64,000 nt of DNA from Portunus trituberculatus. Its lineage: Eukaryota; Arthropoda; Malacostraca; Decapoda; Portunidae. The stretch spans positions 19,650,436 through 19,714,435 of the forward strand of contig NC_059300.1 of the NCBI RefSeq assembly GCF_017591435.1. Reading direction: 5' to 3'. The notes under the pieces were generated by a model, which was not told where the DNA came from, made no database searches, and worked only from the letters and a program-made list of their open reading frames with translations. Numbering within the stretch: the stretch's first letter is position 1; the number at the start of each line of letters is the position of its first letter. Below are positions 23,099 through 36,102 of this stretch, piece by piece. The position numbers were made by a program, and so were the translations under genes.

Positions 23099-23100
<2 letters not shown>
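21068..23100 (-). mobile_element. LINE F2 copy b, CR1-like, 5'-truncated
   Basis: From right to left: linker (23157-22813, KDWFNATCVKAKEKRDMAWKRWK), RT start (22841-22494, AMGPDEVSGKLLKECREEL), PIYKGGSKEEPLNYRPVSLTSV (22480-22410), and the RT core to C-terminus (22087-21116). The 3' end carries two tandem copies of a 16-bp ACAACTAGGTGAATAC unit before (AC)n begins. The 5' end also abuts an (AC)n tract (23101-23146 on the plus strand as GT). The EN and ORF1 are missing. Confidence 0.9.
21116..22087 (-). pseudogene. LINE F2b RT core and C-terminal domain
   Basis: This 323-residue frame is the longest intact LINE frame in the window. It contains GVPQGSVLAPILFLVYIND (residues 18-36), FADDAK with the two catalytic Asp (48-53), WEMEFNLSKSHVMEMGK, KEKDLGVIIQD, IRPRLEYAGVVWSPYKKKH and the CR1-like terminus FPQRCVEVWNSLSEEVV. 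The N-terminal side is lost to a perfect 19-bp tandem duplication (GCATCCCTTATTACCGTTC at 22065-22083 and 22084-22102), which shifts the frame just before the RT core. The Met at 22087 lies within the duplicated sequence and is not the natural start. Confidence 0.85.
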
Positions 23101-23571
<471 letters not shown>

Positions 23572-23655
23572 GGTGATAGCAGAAATTGTAGATACTAAAA
23601 GGCAGGGAAATCACCGTAGAAATCTTCATTCCTCCTGCTTTATCATTTTCCAACA

Positions 23656-23690
23656 TTTCGCCTTACAGCAAAAGGCATCATCAGGGCCTA
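23656..23690 (-). ncRNA. Candidate hammerhead-ribozyme-like core in the Penelope element
   Basis: On the minus strand CTGATGA (23684-23678) is followed by a 5-bp stem GCCTT/AAGGC with a 7-nt loop (23676-23660) and then GAAA (23659-23656). This is the order of the conserved hammerhead core: CUGANGA, stem II, GAAA. Penelope-like elements are reported to carry minimal hammerheads. I could not identify convincing stems I and III or the cleavage site, so activity is doubtful. Confidence 0.4.
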
Positions 23691-23891
23691 AAAAAAATAA
23701 TATCAAATTATAAGTATGCAATAGTCTAAAAAAGACATTATCGAAAAATTAAGTTAAAACCAAAGTTAAAAAGAAAAAAAATCACAATGCATCGTCAAAA
23801 GAACAAAAATGCACAATACAAAAAACAGAGGTACACGGAAAACCAAGCTTGATGTGTGCTCTACGTGATAGACTCTAGAGAAAGGAACTGC

Positions 23892-24377
23892 CTATAATGG
23901 TAGTGTTTGGGTGGAGAGAAAAGGTAGGAAAGGAGGGTGAAGCAGAAATTCGAGACATCTATTGAAGGGTGTGAAACCTAGTTGAAGAGAGATATTTAGT
24001 TCAGGCTGTAAGTGTTTTATAAATAATGCTTCCAAAAGTTTAGTATCTGTGTTGGATTGACATCTTTGCAGAATTTTGGTCAGTAACACCAAATGGATGA
24101 TCACTATCATGTGAATGCGTTCTAATTGCAAAAAAGATGGGTTAGATAAAGGTTTATTGGTTCTAACAGAAAAACCTTTGTGCTCGGCTATTCTGTGCGT
24201 TAGGTTTCTACAAGTCTCACCTATGTATCGTACTTTACAACACGAACAGCAAAATTCATATACGACATTAGAGGTGAGATTTGTAGGAACACAAAGTTTA
24301 AATTTGAAAAAAGAGCCAATAGTATGACGATTAGTAAAAATAACGAAAAATTTAGTGTCAGGGTAATATGTTTTCAA
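23892..24377 (-). pseudogene. GIY-YIG endonuclease domain of the Penelope-like element
   Basis: The 161-residue frame contains VVYEFCCSCCKVRYIGETCRNLTHRIAEHKG (split here as VVYEFCCSCC, then KVRYIGETCRN, then LTHRIAEHKG; residues about 38-68). This has the Cys-rich linker, the YIG motif, the conserved Arg and the His of the GIY-YIG fold that nicks DNA for Penelope insertion. Further on, TDTKLLEALFIKHLQPELN carries the conserved Glu and Asn. The start Met is internal to the ancestral ORF. The domain appears complete in key residues, but it is cut from its RT by a frameshift. Confidence 0.85.
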
Positions 24378-24880
24378 AGAGCTATTAAGGATTTTTCTAA
24401 TAGAATAACTGAGGTAACGTAATGTATTTTCTTGTTTTCTCTGGAGTTATAGAAGAGAGGGGAGAGTTAGTAAATTTACTGTCAAAAAATTTGAGATAGC
24501 AGAGCTAATAAATAATATTACAAGGAAAACCATTATTCAAAAAGAAAGTAGTAAGAAACTTAATCTCATTGTCAAACAATTCCCAAGAAGAAGTTAGGCT
24601 ATAATATCTATATAATAGTGTCTTAATTGCATTAATCTTGAAAAGTTGCGACACGAAAGAGAAAATTAATTCCTAAACCAGTGAAAGTTGGTTTTCGATA
24701 CACAGTAGTGTGAAGCTCATTATCCACACGAGTTAAGAGTACATCAAGAAAAGGTGAAGTACCATTATTCTCTATTTCACAGGTAAATTCTATATTAGGG
24801 TGTCTAGAATTCATGTAATCTAAAAACAATGGAATTTGAGTAGAGTCCCTAAACAAAATAAAACAGTTATGTTAGCATGT

Positions 24881-25125
24881 CCTTTGTTTTTCCCATACTC
24901 CCTTTCTGTCTGACGTCACGTCCTTCCCCTCAGTCCTCGCTCGCCGCCGCCTCATGCGACATGCTACGCCTCCTGCCTCTCGTTTCGCTCGGTTTACACT
25001 TGTTGTGTATTGTGCTACCGTAAATACACTTTCATAATGGACTCAGGTGTCTCCATGCCACCCCTGTTTTACGACAACTACCACACATTCATCAACGCAT
25101 AAACCTGTCTACTTCCGCAGATACA
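24881..25125. other. Unrecognised C-rich DNA
   Basis: Contains a palindromic TGACGTCA (24911-24918) and CpG-rich DNA. No supported gene. Confidence 0.5.
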
Positions 25126-25157
25126 TTGATGAAGAAGAAGAAGAAGAAGAAGAAGAA

Positions 25158-25204
<47 letters not shown>

Positions 25205-25235
25205 AGAAGAAGAAGAAGAAGAAGAAGAAGAAGAA

Positions 25236-25267
<32 letters not shown>

Positions 25268-26590
25268 AGAAAAAAGAAGAAGAGGAAGAAGAAGAAGAAA
25301 AGAGGAGGAAGAAGAAAAAAGAAGAGGAAGAAAAACGAAGAAGAGGAAAAGGAAGGAGGGGAAGAAGAAGAGCAAGGGAGGAAGAGGAAGAGAAAAGGGA
25401 GGAAGAGGGAGGAAGAGGAAGAGGAAAGGAAAGAAAGAGCAAGAGGAAGAGGAGGAAGAGGAAGAGGAGGAGGAAGAGGATGAGAAAGGGGAGGAAGAGG
25501 AGGAGAAAGAGAAAGGGGTGGGGGAGGAAGAGGAAGTGAAAGGGAAGGAAGAGGGAGGGGAGGAAGAGGAAGAGGAAAAGGGGAGGAAGAGGAAAGGAAA
25601 GGAAGAGGAAGAGAAAGGGGAGGAAGAGGAGGAGAAAAGGGAGGAAGAGGAAGAGAAAGAGAAAGGGGTGGGGGAGGAAGAGGAAGAGGAAGTGAAAGGG
25701 GAGGAAGAGGAAAAGGAAGAGGGGAGGAAGAGGAAAGGAAAGGAAGAGAAAGAGGAAGAGGGGGGGAAGAGCAAGAGGAAGAGGAAGAGGAGGGGAAAGA
25801 GGAGTAGGAAAAGGAGGAGGAAGAGAAAGGGGAAGAAGAGGAGGAGGAAGAGGAAGAGGAGGAGGAATAAAAGGGGAGGAAGAGGACGAAGAGGAAGAGA
25901 ACGGGAAGAGGAGGAGGAAGAGGAAGAGGAAGAGGAAGAGAAAGGGGAGGAGGAGGAGGAAGAGGAAGAGGAAGAGAAAGGGGAGGAGGAGGAGGAGGAG
26001 GAGGAGGAGGAGGAGGAGGAGGAGGAGGAGGAGGAGGAGGAGGAGGAGGAGGAGGAGGAGAAAGGGGAGGAGGAGGAGGAGGAGGAGGAGGAGGAGGAGG
26101 AGGAGGAGGAGGAGGAGGAGGAGGAGGAGGAGGAGGAGGAGGAGGAGGAGGAGGAGGAGGAAGAGGAAGAGGAAGAGGAGGAGGAGAGGAAGAGAAAGGG
26201 AGGAGGAGGAGGAGGAGGAGGAGGAGGAGGAGGAGGAGGAGGAGGAGGAGGAGGAGGAGGAGGAGGAAGAGGAGAGAGGAGGAGGAGGAGAAAGGGGAAG
26301 GAGTTAGGGAGGAGGAGGGGAGGAGGTGGAAGAGGAAGAGGAAAAGAAGAGGAAGGAGGAGGAGGAGGAGGAGAAAGGGGAGAAGGAGTGGGGAGGAGGA
26401 GGGGAAGAGGTGGAAGAGGAAGAGGAAGAGGAAGAGGAGGAGGAGGAGGTGGAGAAAGAGGAAGAGAAAGGGAGGAGGAGGAGGAGGAGGAGGAGGAGGA
26501 GGAGGAGGAGGAGGAGGAGGAGGAGGAGGAGGAGGAGGAGGAGGAAGAGGAAGAGGAAGAGGAAGAGGAAGAGGAGGAGGAGGAGCGACG
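25126..26590 (+). repeat. 1.46-kb homopurine (GAA/GGA/GGAA)n tract
   Basis: The plus strand is almost only A and G for nearly 1.5 kb. It grades from (GAA)n at 25126-25280 through irregular GGAAGA mixtures to (GGA)n at 25980-26260 and 26470-26585, with a handful of T or C interruptions. Poly-Glu, poly-Lys and poly-Gly frames arise from this composition on the plus strand and poly-Ser/Phe/Leu frames on the minus strand; these are not genes. Confidence 0.95.
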
Positions 26591-26747
26591 AATTAATGGA
26601 GGGTAACTGGTAAGGGAACAGGAAATGGGTGTGAGAGATAGAGGGAGGGGAGGGGAAAGAAATTGAGGGGAGGTGAGGAGAGGGAAGGGAAGGGAAGGGA
26701 AAAGGGAGGGAAGGGATTAGACAGTCGCCGCACTCAATAACTCTAAA
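26591..26747. repeat. Purine-rich flank (GGGA-rich)
   Basis: Decaying GGGAAGGGA-type purine repeats that trail off from the main tract. Confidence 0.8.
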
Positions 26748-27225
26748 CAAGGGATGTCAAACTCATGGGCCATGGAATGGGCTTAACCTCTTCATTACTG
26801 AGACGAATTTTAACCATGATTTTGGGGTTTGATTAGATGATTAATTTGCATTAGGAAAGGTCTAATGGCAAGAGTCATTACTATTCTAATCCCCACATCA
26901 ATTTCTGAAGTTGTATATATAATCGTCAAATAGTAACTAGAATAAATATGGAAACGCGGCATGGTACCGAAGCGGTAAAGTGGCCCAAGAGGTGATAAGA
27001 GATTTTCAATTCGAGTTACTATAATTCTTAGAACTGAGGAAAATGTAACTAAACTGTTTAAGATGAAACACAATAACTTTTATTTTTCATTCAACCAGGA
27101 TGACCAACAAAATGAATTGTAACCTTCAGTTTTGCTAATAAGTAATTACCAAATCTTTGATGGCCCTCGAGACCATAACCAAGTGCATAATTGAACTTCG
27201 AGAGGATTTGAGTTTGACATCCCTG
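26748..27225. mobile_element. hAT-like MITE containing a nested MITE
   Basis: Left end CAAGGGATGTCAAACTCATG and right end (complement) CAGGGATGTCAAACTCAAAT form a terminal inverted repeat of about 17 bp of the CAGGGRTGTCAAACTC type well known from hAT elements. The flanks CTCTAAAC and GTAAAAAC are weakly alike and may be a decayed 8-bp target duplication. The element is non-coding. A second element at 26783-26978 lies inside it. Confidence 0.65.
26783..26978. mobile_element. TTAA-type MITE copy 1, nested
   Basis: Starts TTAACCTCTTCATTACTG and ends GGTACCGAAGCGGTAAA. It matches the copy at 50763-50985 along its length (for example GATTAGA, TTTGCATTAGGAAAGGTCTA/TTTACATTAGGAAGGGTCTA, CAAATAGTAAC, GAATATGGAAACGCGGCATGG). 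TTAA-like ends suggest a piggyBac-type element. Confidence 0.65.
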
Positions 27226-27306
27226 GTAAAAACGGTGATCATAGCATTTTTCTCTTTCCTTGACAACTGTTTTTCCTCTCGAGGCCTACTGCTTGGCATA
27301 CACAAA

Positions 27307-27349
<43 letters not shown>

Positions 27350-28696
27350 GTTAAATTCATATCTAATTTTACCGTTACTTATTACTCGTACTTACAAGTT
27401 TTCTTAGACAGGTTTTTTGAAGCATCACCATCCCATTTTCTTTCCTACATTTTTTTCATCTTTCGTAATTATATGCATTAGTTAGTCCAGATTTGCATTT
27501 AATTCAGTATCCTCGCAGGAAAATTATTTCATGAATTGATGATTCCCTTGATAACTTTGTCAAGCAATTCAAGATGAACTACGATATATTCTATCTCCAA
27601 GCACGTCAACGTCTATCTGCAGCATAAAATATAGAACTGTTTTAAGTACTTTTTTTTCTCTCTGATTCACTTATGTGTACAACAAATATGTAAATACGAA
27701 AGGAGAAAAGGGCATAAATTTCTGAAGGTCACCGATATATTTCTGAAGGCTGGATATCACATAACAAATCTGCTGAGAAACACAATATTTCATGATATTC
27801 TGTCTTCCGTGTACAACCATTACCTAAAGACAACCACTTAAAAGAATGGCGTTCCGAATGGCGGATAAAATAAAGCATATGAACTGTATTATTAATTTTG
27901 CTTATCCACTTTCACTCTATTGCTCCCCTTTCTTTTGTCTTCCTCTCTACTGAAGTACTACTTTCTTTACGCCATTTTCTATTTGGGTCTGCTTCTTGAT
28001 CCTTGATGCTGTCTTTTTTACAATACCATATACCGAATAGTATTCTTTCCATTCACCTTCGCGTAATCCTAAGTTTTCGTTTCAGAACTTTTATCATACT
28101 TTAGTTTCCTGATCCATGTGTTGTTACAACTGGAATGAAAACAATGCTATTCAATAAACCAAGACGCATATCATTCCTCGATAAGGCAGGGAATTTACAC
28201 CATTTTCTGTGATGTTCCTCTGCCTCCCAACACCCTTCTTTTACTGCAATGTAAGAACTTTGATATATTATGCATATATGCATAATGTTCCACTTTTAAA
28301 AGCAAACTTGTCTTCAAATACAAAACTGTTTGGTATTCTTATAAGTCGTATTTCAAAGAAATCTTTACAATAATGATTCAGCGACGTTTTCCTTTACGAG
28401 TATTGTAAACTTTCTATCGTTATGTAACTTCAGTGAGCGTTTTGTGCCTGATGTCTTCTACTCTTGAATCTGCAGAGAGACTCTAGTAAAGGTAAATTTC
28501 AAAGTTCAAGATGATCTGTCAGGTTGTCATGAGCGTTTTCTCCCATTGACGGTGCATAATTAATGTCTAACTGACATTTCAATCAAGAAAATGTCCTTGG
28601 AAGCACAATTGAGTTCGAAAAGGGCTTGTCAAGATAAGTCAAGACGTTGAAAAGTTTGAAGATGCGGATTAAGATTCTGTAGCACCAAATTGCCTA
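27226..28696. other. AT-rich, apparently low-copy DNA; one (CT)n
   Basis: Apart from (CT)n at about 27308-27347 I see no repeat, element or credible gene. Frames are at most about 73 codons and have no recognisable motif. This is the longest plain stretch in the window. Confidence 0.6.
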
Positions 28697-28796
28697 ACAA
28701 CGCCTAACTTCATAGAAGATGTTTTAGCAAGAGATGAGATGTGAAGCTTCCAGTTTATATTATAAGTAAAGGACAGACCGAGGATGTTTAATGTTG
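28697..28796 (-). mobile_element. LINE F3 fragment
   Basis: About 100 bp match 11043-11145 of F3 copy 3 (ACGCCTAACTTCATAGAA, TTTTAGCAAGAGATGAGAT, AAGTAAAGGA). It ends exactly where SINE A3 begins. Confidence 0.75.
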
Positions 28797-28912
28797 TTGT
28801 GTGGAGTGTGTTGTGGTCTCAGTCCTACCCGAAGATCGGTCTATGAGCTCTGAGTTCGCTCGGTAATGGGGAGGGCTGGCTGGGTGACCAGCAGACGACC
28901 ATGGTGAATTGC
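28797..28912 (+). mobile_element. SINE A copy A3, 5'-truncated
   Basis: Only the 3' half is present: GTGTGGAGTGTGTTGTGGTC, CGAAGATCGGTCTATGAGCT and the CGACCATGGTGAATT tail, followed by (CA)n to about 28951. The tRNA-like head and first half of the body are missing. Confidence 0.85.
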
Positions 28913-28951
28913 GCACACACACCCACCCACCCACACACACACACACACACG

Positions 28952-29320
28952 ATCCTCAATCTAGAGACACTGAAATCCTACTGCAAAATTATAGTGTAAC
29001 TTTTGGTTAGTGCTAAGGAATCTAAATATTAATTATTAGTATACATAAGTCTTGAATTGTACGCTATTTTACGTTTATTTACGTATGGATTCACATATAT
29101 AATACATATCCATCAATCTAGAATCTTTTTTTTCATATCTATATCTTAAATCTTTATTTTGACAAATGAATGCAAACTTCCAGTATTATAAGTTACCTAA
29201 ATTTATACTTGCCTCTCTACCCGCATCCATCTTGCTGTACTGTATTTTCGATAATATTCACAGATTCGAGTAATTCTCCTGACAAAGGTTGCTATGGTTT
29301 CCTCACCTCATCATTTTCTC
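28952..29320. other. AT-rich unrecognised DNA
   Basis: No supported gene or repeat. Confidence 0.5.
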
Positions 29321-31556
<2,236 letters not shown>

Positions 31557-33414
31557 TAAATTGGCGACCTCGCCAGGATTGTTCTTCGAATAATAACAGT
31601 AGTTGGGAGTGTGGGAGTAGTTGTGATAGTGTGAATTTTTGTATTTTATGTCGCCTTATCGCCATCATGAGTACTGAGCAAGCTACCACAAGCCCCGCTG
31701 GCGGGCGTAATGTTACTCCAGTGTCCCAAGGTAGCGGCAGCGAGGACTTGGCCCAACATGGGGTATGGAGTTCCCCTTCCCCTCCTCCTGCTGGAGAGGA
31801 GTGGCCTGCCAGTCATGCCCCTAGTGTTGGGGGCTTCTCTCAGATTAGCACAGATATGTCTGAAGAGAGGAAGTACCAGCTTGAGCTGAGGCGAATGGAG
31901 ATAGAAATGGAGGAGAAGAGGCTTGCGCTACAAGAGAAGAAGCTTGCAACGGAGATGGAAGTAAGGAGGTTAGAAACAGTGGAAGCAGATAAAGTGCGGG
32001 CCCATGATTTAGAGAGGATGCGAGTTGAGGCTACCACTCCTCGCCCTCCTTCCTGTGGCGGAGAGGGAGAAGTAACTGCTGAGAGCCAAATAGTACGTAC
32101 CCTCAAGTTAATCCCTGACTTCGATGAGAGCAAGGTTACTGAGTGGTTCTGCCGGTTTGAGAAGAAGGCTGTGGAATTTGACTGGCCTGCTGAACGGTGG
32201 GTAGGCTTAGCGGCAAATAAGTTAACCGGCAAAGCTCTCGATGTGTATGACCGGATGGCAGTAGCCGATTTAGAGAAGTACGAGGAGTTTAAGGCCGACA
32301 TCCTGCGTGCTTATGAACTGCACCCTGAAGCCTACCGCCAGCAGTTCCGCGGGGAGAAGCAAAAGGCCGGCTTGTCATACCTTGAGTGTGCCCATCACCT
32401 CAAGGAGACCCTAGAGAAGTGGCTAGCCAGTGAGAGGGTTACTATTTTCTCAGCACTTAAAGAACTTATGGTGCTGGAGCAGTTCATCATGGAGGCCGAT
32501 AGGGAGTTGGTGCTGCCCCTCCGAGAGAAACGATTCGCCACCGTTAAGGAGGCGGCCACGTGGGCGGACGACCATATGTTGGCCCGTAAGAGTGTGGCGG
32601 GAGCCAGTAGTAGCCATCATAGGGACGGAGTTAATGGCCAGGGCCATAAAGGGTCTAGTCAGCAGGGGCATAGTGGCGGTGCCGGCCAGGCACCAATAAG
32701 CTGGCTAACACTCCTAGGGTGCCTCGCACCCCTTACGATCCTAAGCGGCGACAGAGCCAGCCCCCACCATCCGCAATGCCCTGGTACAACAACCAACCCC
32801 TGTGTTACTATTGCCGGGCGCCCGGGCATTTTTAAGTTTAATTGCCCTAAACTTGCTGCTGCTGTTGCCCCCTCACCTGCTACTCTTAAGCCTCCTCAGA
32901 AGCCTGTGGCCCTGCTGGTGTGGCCCAGCCAGCAGGGTGAAGACTGGTTGGTGCCACCAGCCAGCCACAGTACCGTGGAGAAGACTGCTGCTCCACTAAT
33001 GTCTGCCACCCGGATGGACAGGCCTGACCCACCTGTCCTCTCAACCAGGGAGGTTTCCTGTACACCAGAGGAAGGCCCTCTGGATTGGTGCAAACCATTC
33101 TTGTGCCGTGGAACAGTTGAGTTGGGGGGTGATAGATTCGACGTGACTGTGTTGAGGGATATGGCGGCCCAACAGTCTGTCTGCAGGAACGTCACCGGCT
33201 GCCCCATCAAGTCCAGCACCGTTGTAGAATGTAGGGGCCTGAATACCGTGGAACTGTATCCTACGGCTCTTGTCACTCTGCGTTGTCCCTTGGTGACCAC
33301 TGCGGCTCGAGTAGCAGTAACTGAGAGGTTGCCCATCCCTGGTGTGGACTTCCTATTAGGAAACGACCTTGCTGGAGGGCGAGTGTGGGTTCACTCGCCT
33401 CCTGTGGCCTCCTG
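31557..33414 (+). mobile_element. Ty3/gypsy-like element 2: leader, gag and protease part
   Basis: PBS, a short leader of about 90 bp, and the gag-protease frame starting at 31631/31670 follow in order. At about 33410 the pol part is cut by LINE F4. RT, RNase H and integrase of this element were not found on the far side of the LINE. Confidence 0.8.
31562..31577 (+). promoter_or_regulatory. Primer-binding site of LTR element 2
   Basis: TGGCGACCTCGCCAGG lies just downstream of the LTR end and resembles the PBS of element 1 (TGGCGACCGTGACAGG). A CCA-ended tRNA would prime here. Confidence 0.65.
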
Positions 33415-33430
33415 TTTTCTGATCATATAG
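31631..33430 (+). pseudogene. Gag-protease polyprotein of LTR element 2
   Basis: The start is more likely the second Met (31670, MSTEQATTS) than the upstream MNFCILC. Order: coiled coil (about residues 85-125), SCAN-like gag domain (about 155-310, FDESKVTEWF, YRQQF, LMVLEQF), a zinc-knuckle region, and a retropepsin-like domain (about 490-590) ending LPIPGVDFLLGNDLAG. Within 32690-32832 the native frame is displaced: PYDPKRRQ and the knuckle half CYYCRAPGH (32803-32829) read in another frame, while the last Cys (FKFNCP) is back in the long frame. The protease active site reads D-M-A-A (33158-33169) where D-[ST]-G-A is expected. The final residues after about 33410 come from LINE F4. Confidence 0.85.
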
Positions 33431-34749
33431 CACTCAGCTTCAGGTATTCACTTCCAGTACAATCTCCTCCAACCCATCATCGGCTGCGCATCTCAATTCC
33501 CCCCAAGTATTGCTCCACTTACGTCGCCTACATGTCCGCCTGTCTCACGAAATTCAACCTTCAGTCACCAGCTTCCCTTTACTCCTCTTTGGTTACATTA
33601 ACGCACGACTTCTTTACCCGTTATGTTTCCAGGCCTCATATTAAGCGTTCCTGTGGCTCTACCACCTGGACCATCGATGATCGCATTCTCCTGGCTGAGA
33701 GGACAGCAGTGGAAGAAGGGCGCCGCTTTCAACTGGATCCGACTCCGGATAACCTACGCAGATATCAGTCTTCGAGGGATGCACTGGTGGCTCTTCAAGG
33801 GAGCGTGAGGACGGAGTCGTGGTACAAATTCACTGATCACATTAATCAAGGAACCAGTGTGGATGCTATGTGGCGGCTTATTAATAGAGTGGGCCGGTGG
33901 AAGCCTACCAGCACTCTGCATCACAGTCCGGGTGAGTTTGCTCAGGAGCTTCTTGATGCCTGGGCTCTACAATCCACTGTGGCTAGTCTACCTGATCACA
34001 TCCAGGAAGCTCTCTCCGCTCAGGCTGATCGTCGTACTCTCCGTTTGATGGCAGCGCTGTTAGAAGTGGATGATGAGGATGGCGTTCTGATAACTCCAGA
34101 GGAGCTGCGTCGTGCTTTGGCTAGGGGTAAGGCGACTTCGCCAGGAGATGATGGGATCACATATTCTGTTCTCCGCTTACTTCTTAAGGTTTCTGGTAAC
34201 CCTCTCCTTCGGCTATATAATTTGTGTCTTTCCCAAGGATATGTACCCCCAGCCTGGACTTCTAGTACTATTTTTCCTATCCCTAAGCCTGGCACAGATA
34301 AGTTTCGACCAGTTTCTCTTACGTCTTGTGTCTGCAAGGTTATGGAACGCATCCTTCTCTCTCGTCTTCTCTTCCGGCTGGAAGCAAAGCTCTCCCCTCG
34401 TCTGTTCGGCTTTATGACACGTCGGAGTACGCACCACTGCTTTGTTGAGCTTTATTCCCGCCTGTCTTCCAGTACTGTGGTTGCCTTCATCGATCTGCAG
34501 GGAGCGTTCGACGTTGCCAACAGGGAGATTATTTTGGATCAACTAGTGGAATTTGGAATTAAGGGGCGTCTTTTAAAATGGATCCGTGGATATCTTAGTA
34601 ATAGGTCTTCCCGAGTTTTCTATCATGGTTCTTACAGTTCCTTTAAAAACTTTTCTCTAGGGTACTCCACAAGGTGGGGTGCTCAGCCCATTCCTTTTCA
34701 ATGTCTGGATGCATCGTTTGATCTCTCCTGCCTGAAATGCCTGGTGTAA
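33411..34749 (+). pseudogene. LINE F4 RT domain
   Basis: The frame shows KATSPGDDGITYSVLRLL, IFPIPKPGTDKFRPVSLTS, VMERILLSRL, FGFMTRRSTHH, and the first catalytic Asp in AFIDLQGAFDVAN. At about 34660 the frame is lost exactly at the T-P-Q-G-G block and the next frame begins with CYADDICID (34760), so the catalytic ADD sits in the following frame. Two frameshifts lie within about 70 bp. Confidence 0.85.
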
Positions 34750-35951
34750 CTATCACCTGTTATGCAGATGACATATGTATTGATTCTACCACTCCGGGTG
34801 CCCTCCAAGCCTATCTTCACTCATTCCATTTTTCTGCTACAGCTTGTGGATTTATCATCTCTCCTGCGAAGAGTCAGATCTTCACTACCATCAATCCTGC
34901 TCTCTTGCCACGATTTTCTATACGGGATTGTGTCATACCACCTTGCCGGCAGTATCTCTACCTCGGAGCTCCAGCTCACATCCCGTGCACTACTCCTGGC
35001 CAACGATCTCTTCCATTGGTGCAAGATCTCGTCCTACGACTGCAGAAACGCCTTGCTCCACTTCAATGGCTGACAAATAATGTCACTGGTATCTCTATTC
35101 CGGTTGCACGGACTATTTATGTTTCTTTCATTCGGTCAATCATCGATTACCTCTCCCCGGCTCTTATTCAGATCCCAAAATCTTCCTTACAGCCTCTTGA
35201 GCTCTTTCAGAATAAGGTCATGAGAGTCATCCTTGGATGCCCTTTATCGACCCGGGTCGCTAATATGCAGGCTGAGCTAAATCTTTCTCCTATTGTTGAC
35301 AGAATCACCAGCATTGTGACAAGACTCACTGCCAAGTGCCTGCATTCTCCCCAGCTCGCTCCACACTACTCACAGGTTATCCATCGTGCCATCACTCGAC
35401 CCCCTCGCTTCCCTGCACTCCAGGCTAGTGGAAAACTTCTCGTCAAGACAGTCAGTACTGCCCTTTGTGGCTTGGATGCCATCATTCCTGTAGAAGAGAA
35501 TGTTCCCCATCCTCCGCCGTGGTTGATGCCTGTCCCTGACGTCCACTTCACGCCCACGTCTACTGCAGCCCATCCAGCTCTACAGCGGCAGCTAGCACTG
35601 GAAACAATATCCACTGTGTCGTCCTCCTTCCCTTTGCCATGTCTCCTGTACACTGATGGATCCTTACAATCTGATGGGCGGGCAGGATGTACCGTCTTCT
35701 CAGAAAATATGGATGCTCCTCCAGGGGGCTGGGTGGGGAGGAGGCTCCCCGCATACTTTAGCTCCAGTTTTTGTGAGCTGTGTGGCCTCTTCGATGCAGT
35801 CAGTCTTATGTGTCAGCGTAGCGTTAGTGGGGTGGTTGTATGTGATTCACAGTCTGCTCTCCAGGCCCTTTCCAGCACTCGTTCTGCGCTTTCTACTGTA
35901 GTTACCTCGTGGCCTCTCCCTTCTCGACGTTTGTCGGCACCTCTTAAATGA
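34737..35951 (+). pseudogene. LINE F4 RT end and RNase H domain
   Basis: Starts just before the YADD block, then YLGA, thumb and connection regions (FIRSIIDYLSPAL, NKVMRVILGCP) and an RNase H fold with LLYTDGSLQSDG (first Asp, about residue 305), SSFCELCGLFDA (Glu, about 345) and VVVCDSQSALQAL (second Asp, about 365). The last conserved His/Asp part of RNase H is missing, and the frame terminates shortly after. Confidence 0.85.
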
Positions 35952-36102
35952 AGATCACCTGGATGTCCTCCTTGCCCGCTGCCTACGCTTTGGTGGCTGT
36001 TAAATTACATTAATTTGTTGTACCTTGTGTTCATTTTATAATATTATCTTGCTACTTGTAATGTATTAGTTTGACGTATTTGTGCGTAATAAATTAACTC
36101 AA

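Noticed and set aside
24911..24918. TGACGTCA as a functional CRE promoter element
   Set aside because: An isolated 8-bp palindrome with no associated gene is not sufficient evidence.
25047..26606. 519-codon plus-strand frame of Glu/Lys/Gly and long Ser/Leu/Phe frames on the other strand
   Set aside because: They are direct products of the homopurine repeat; no non-repetitive domain or codon signal exists.
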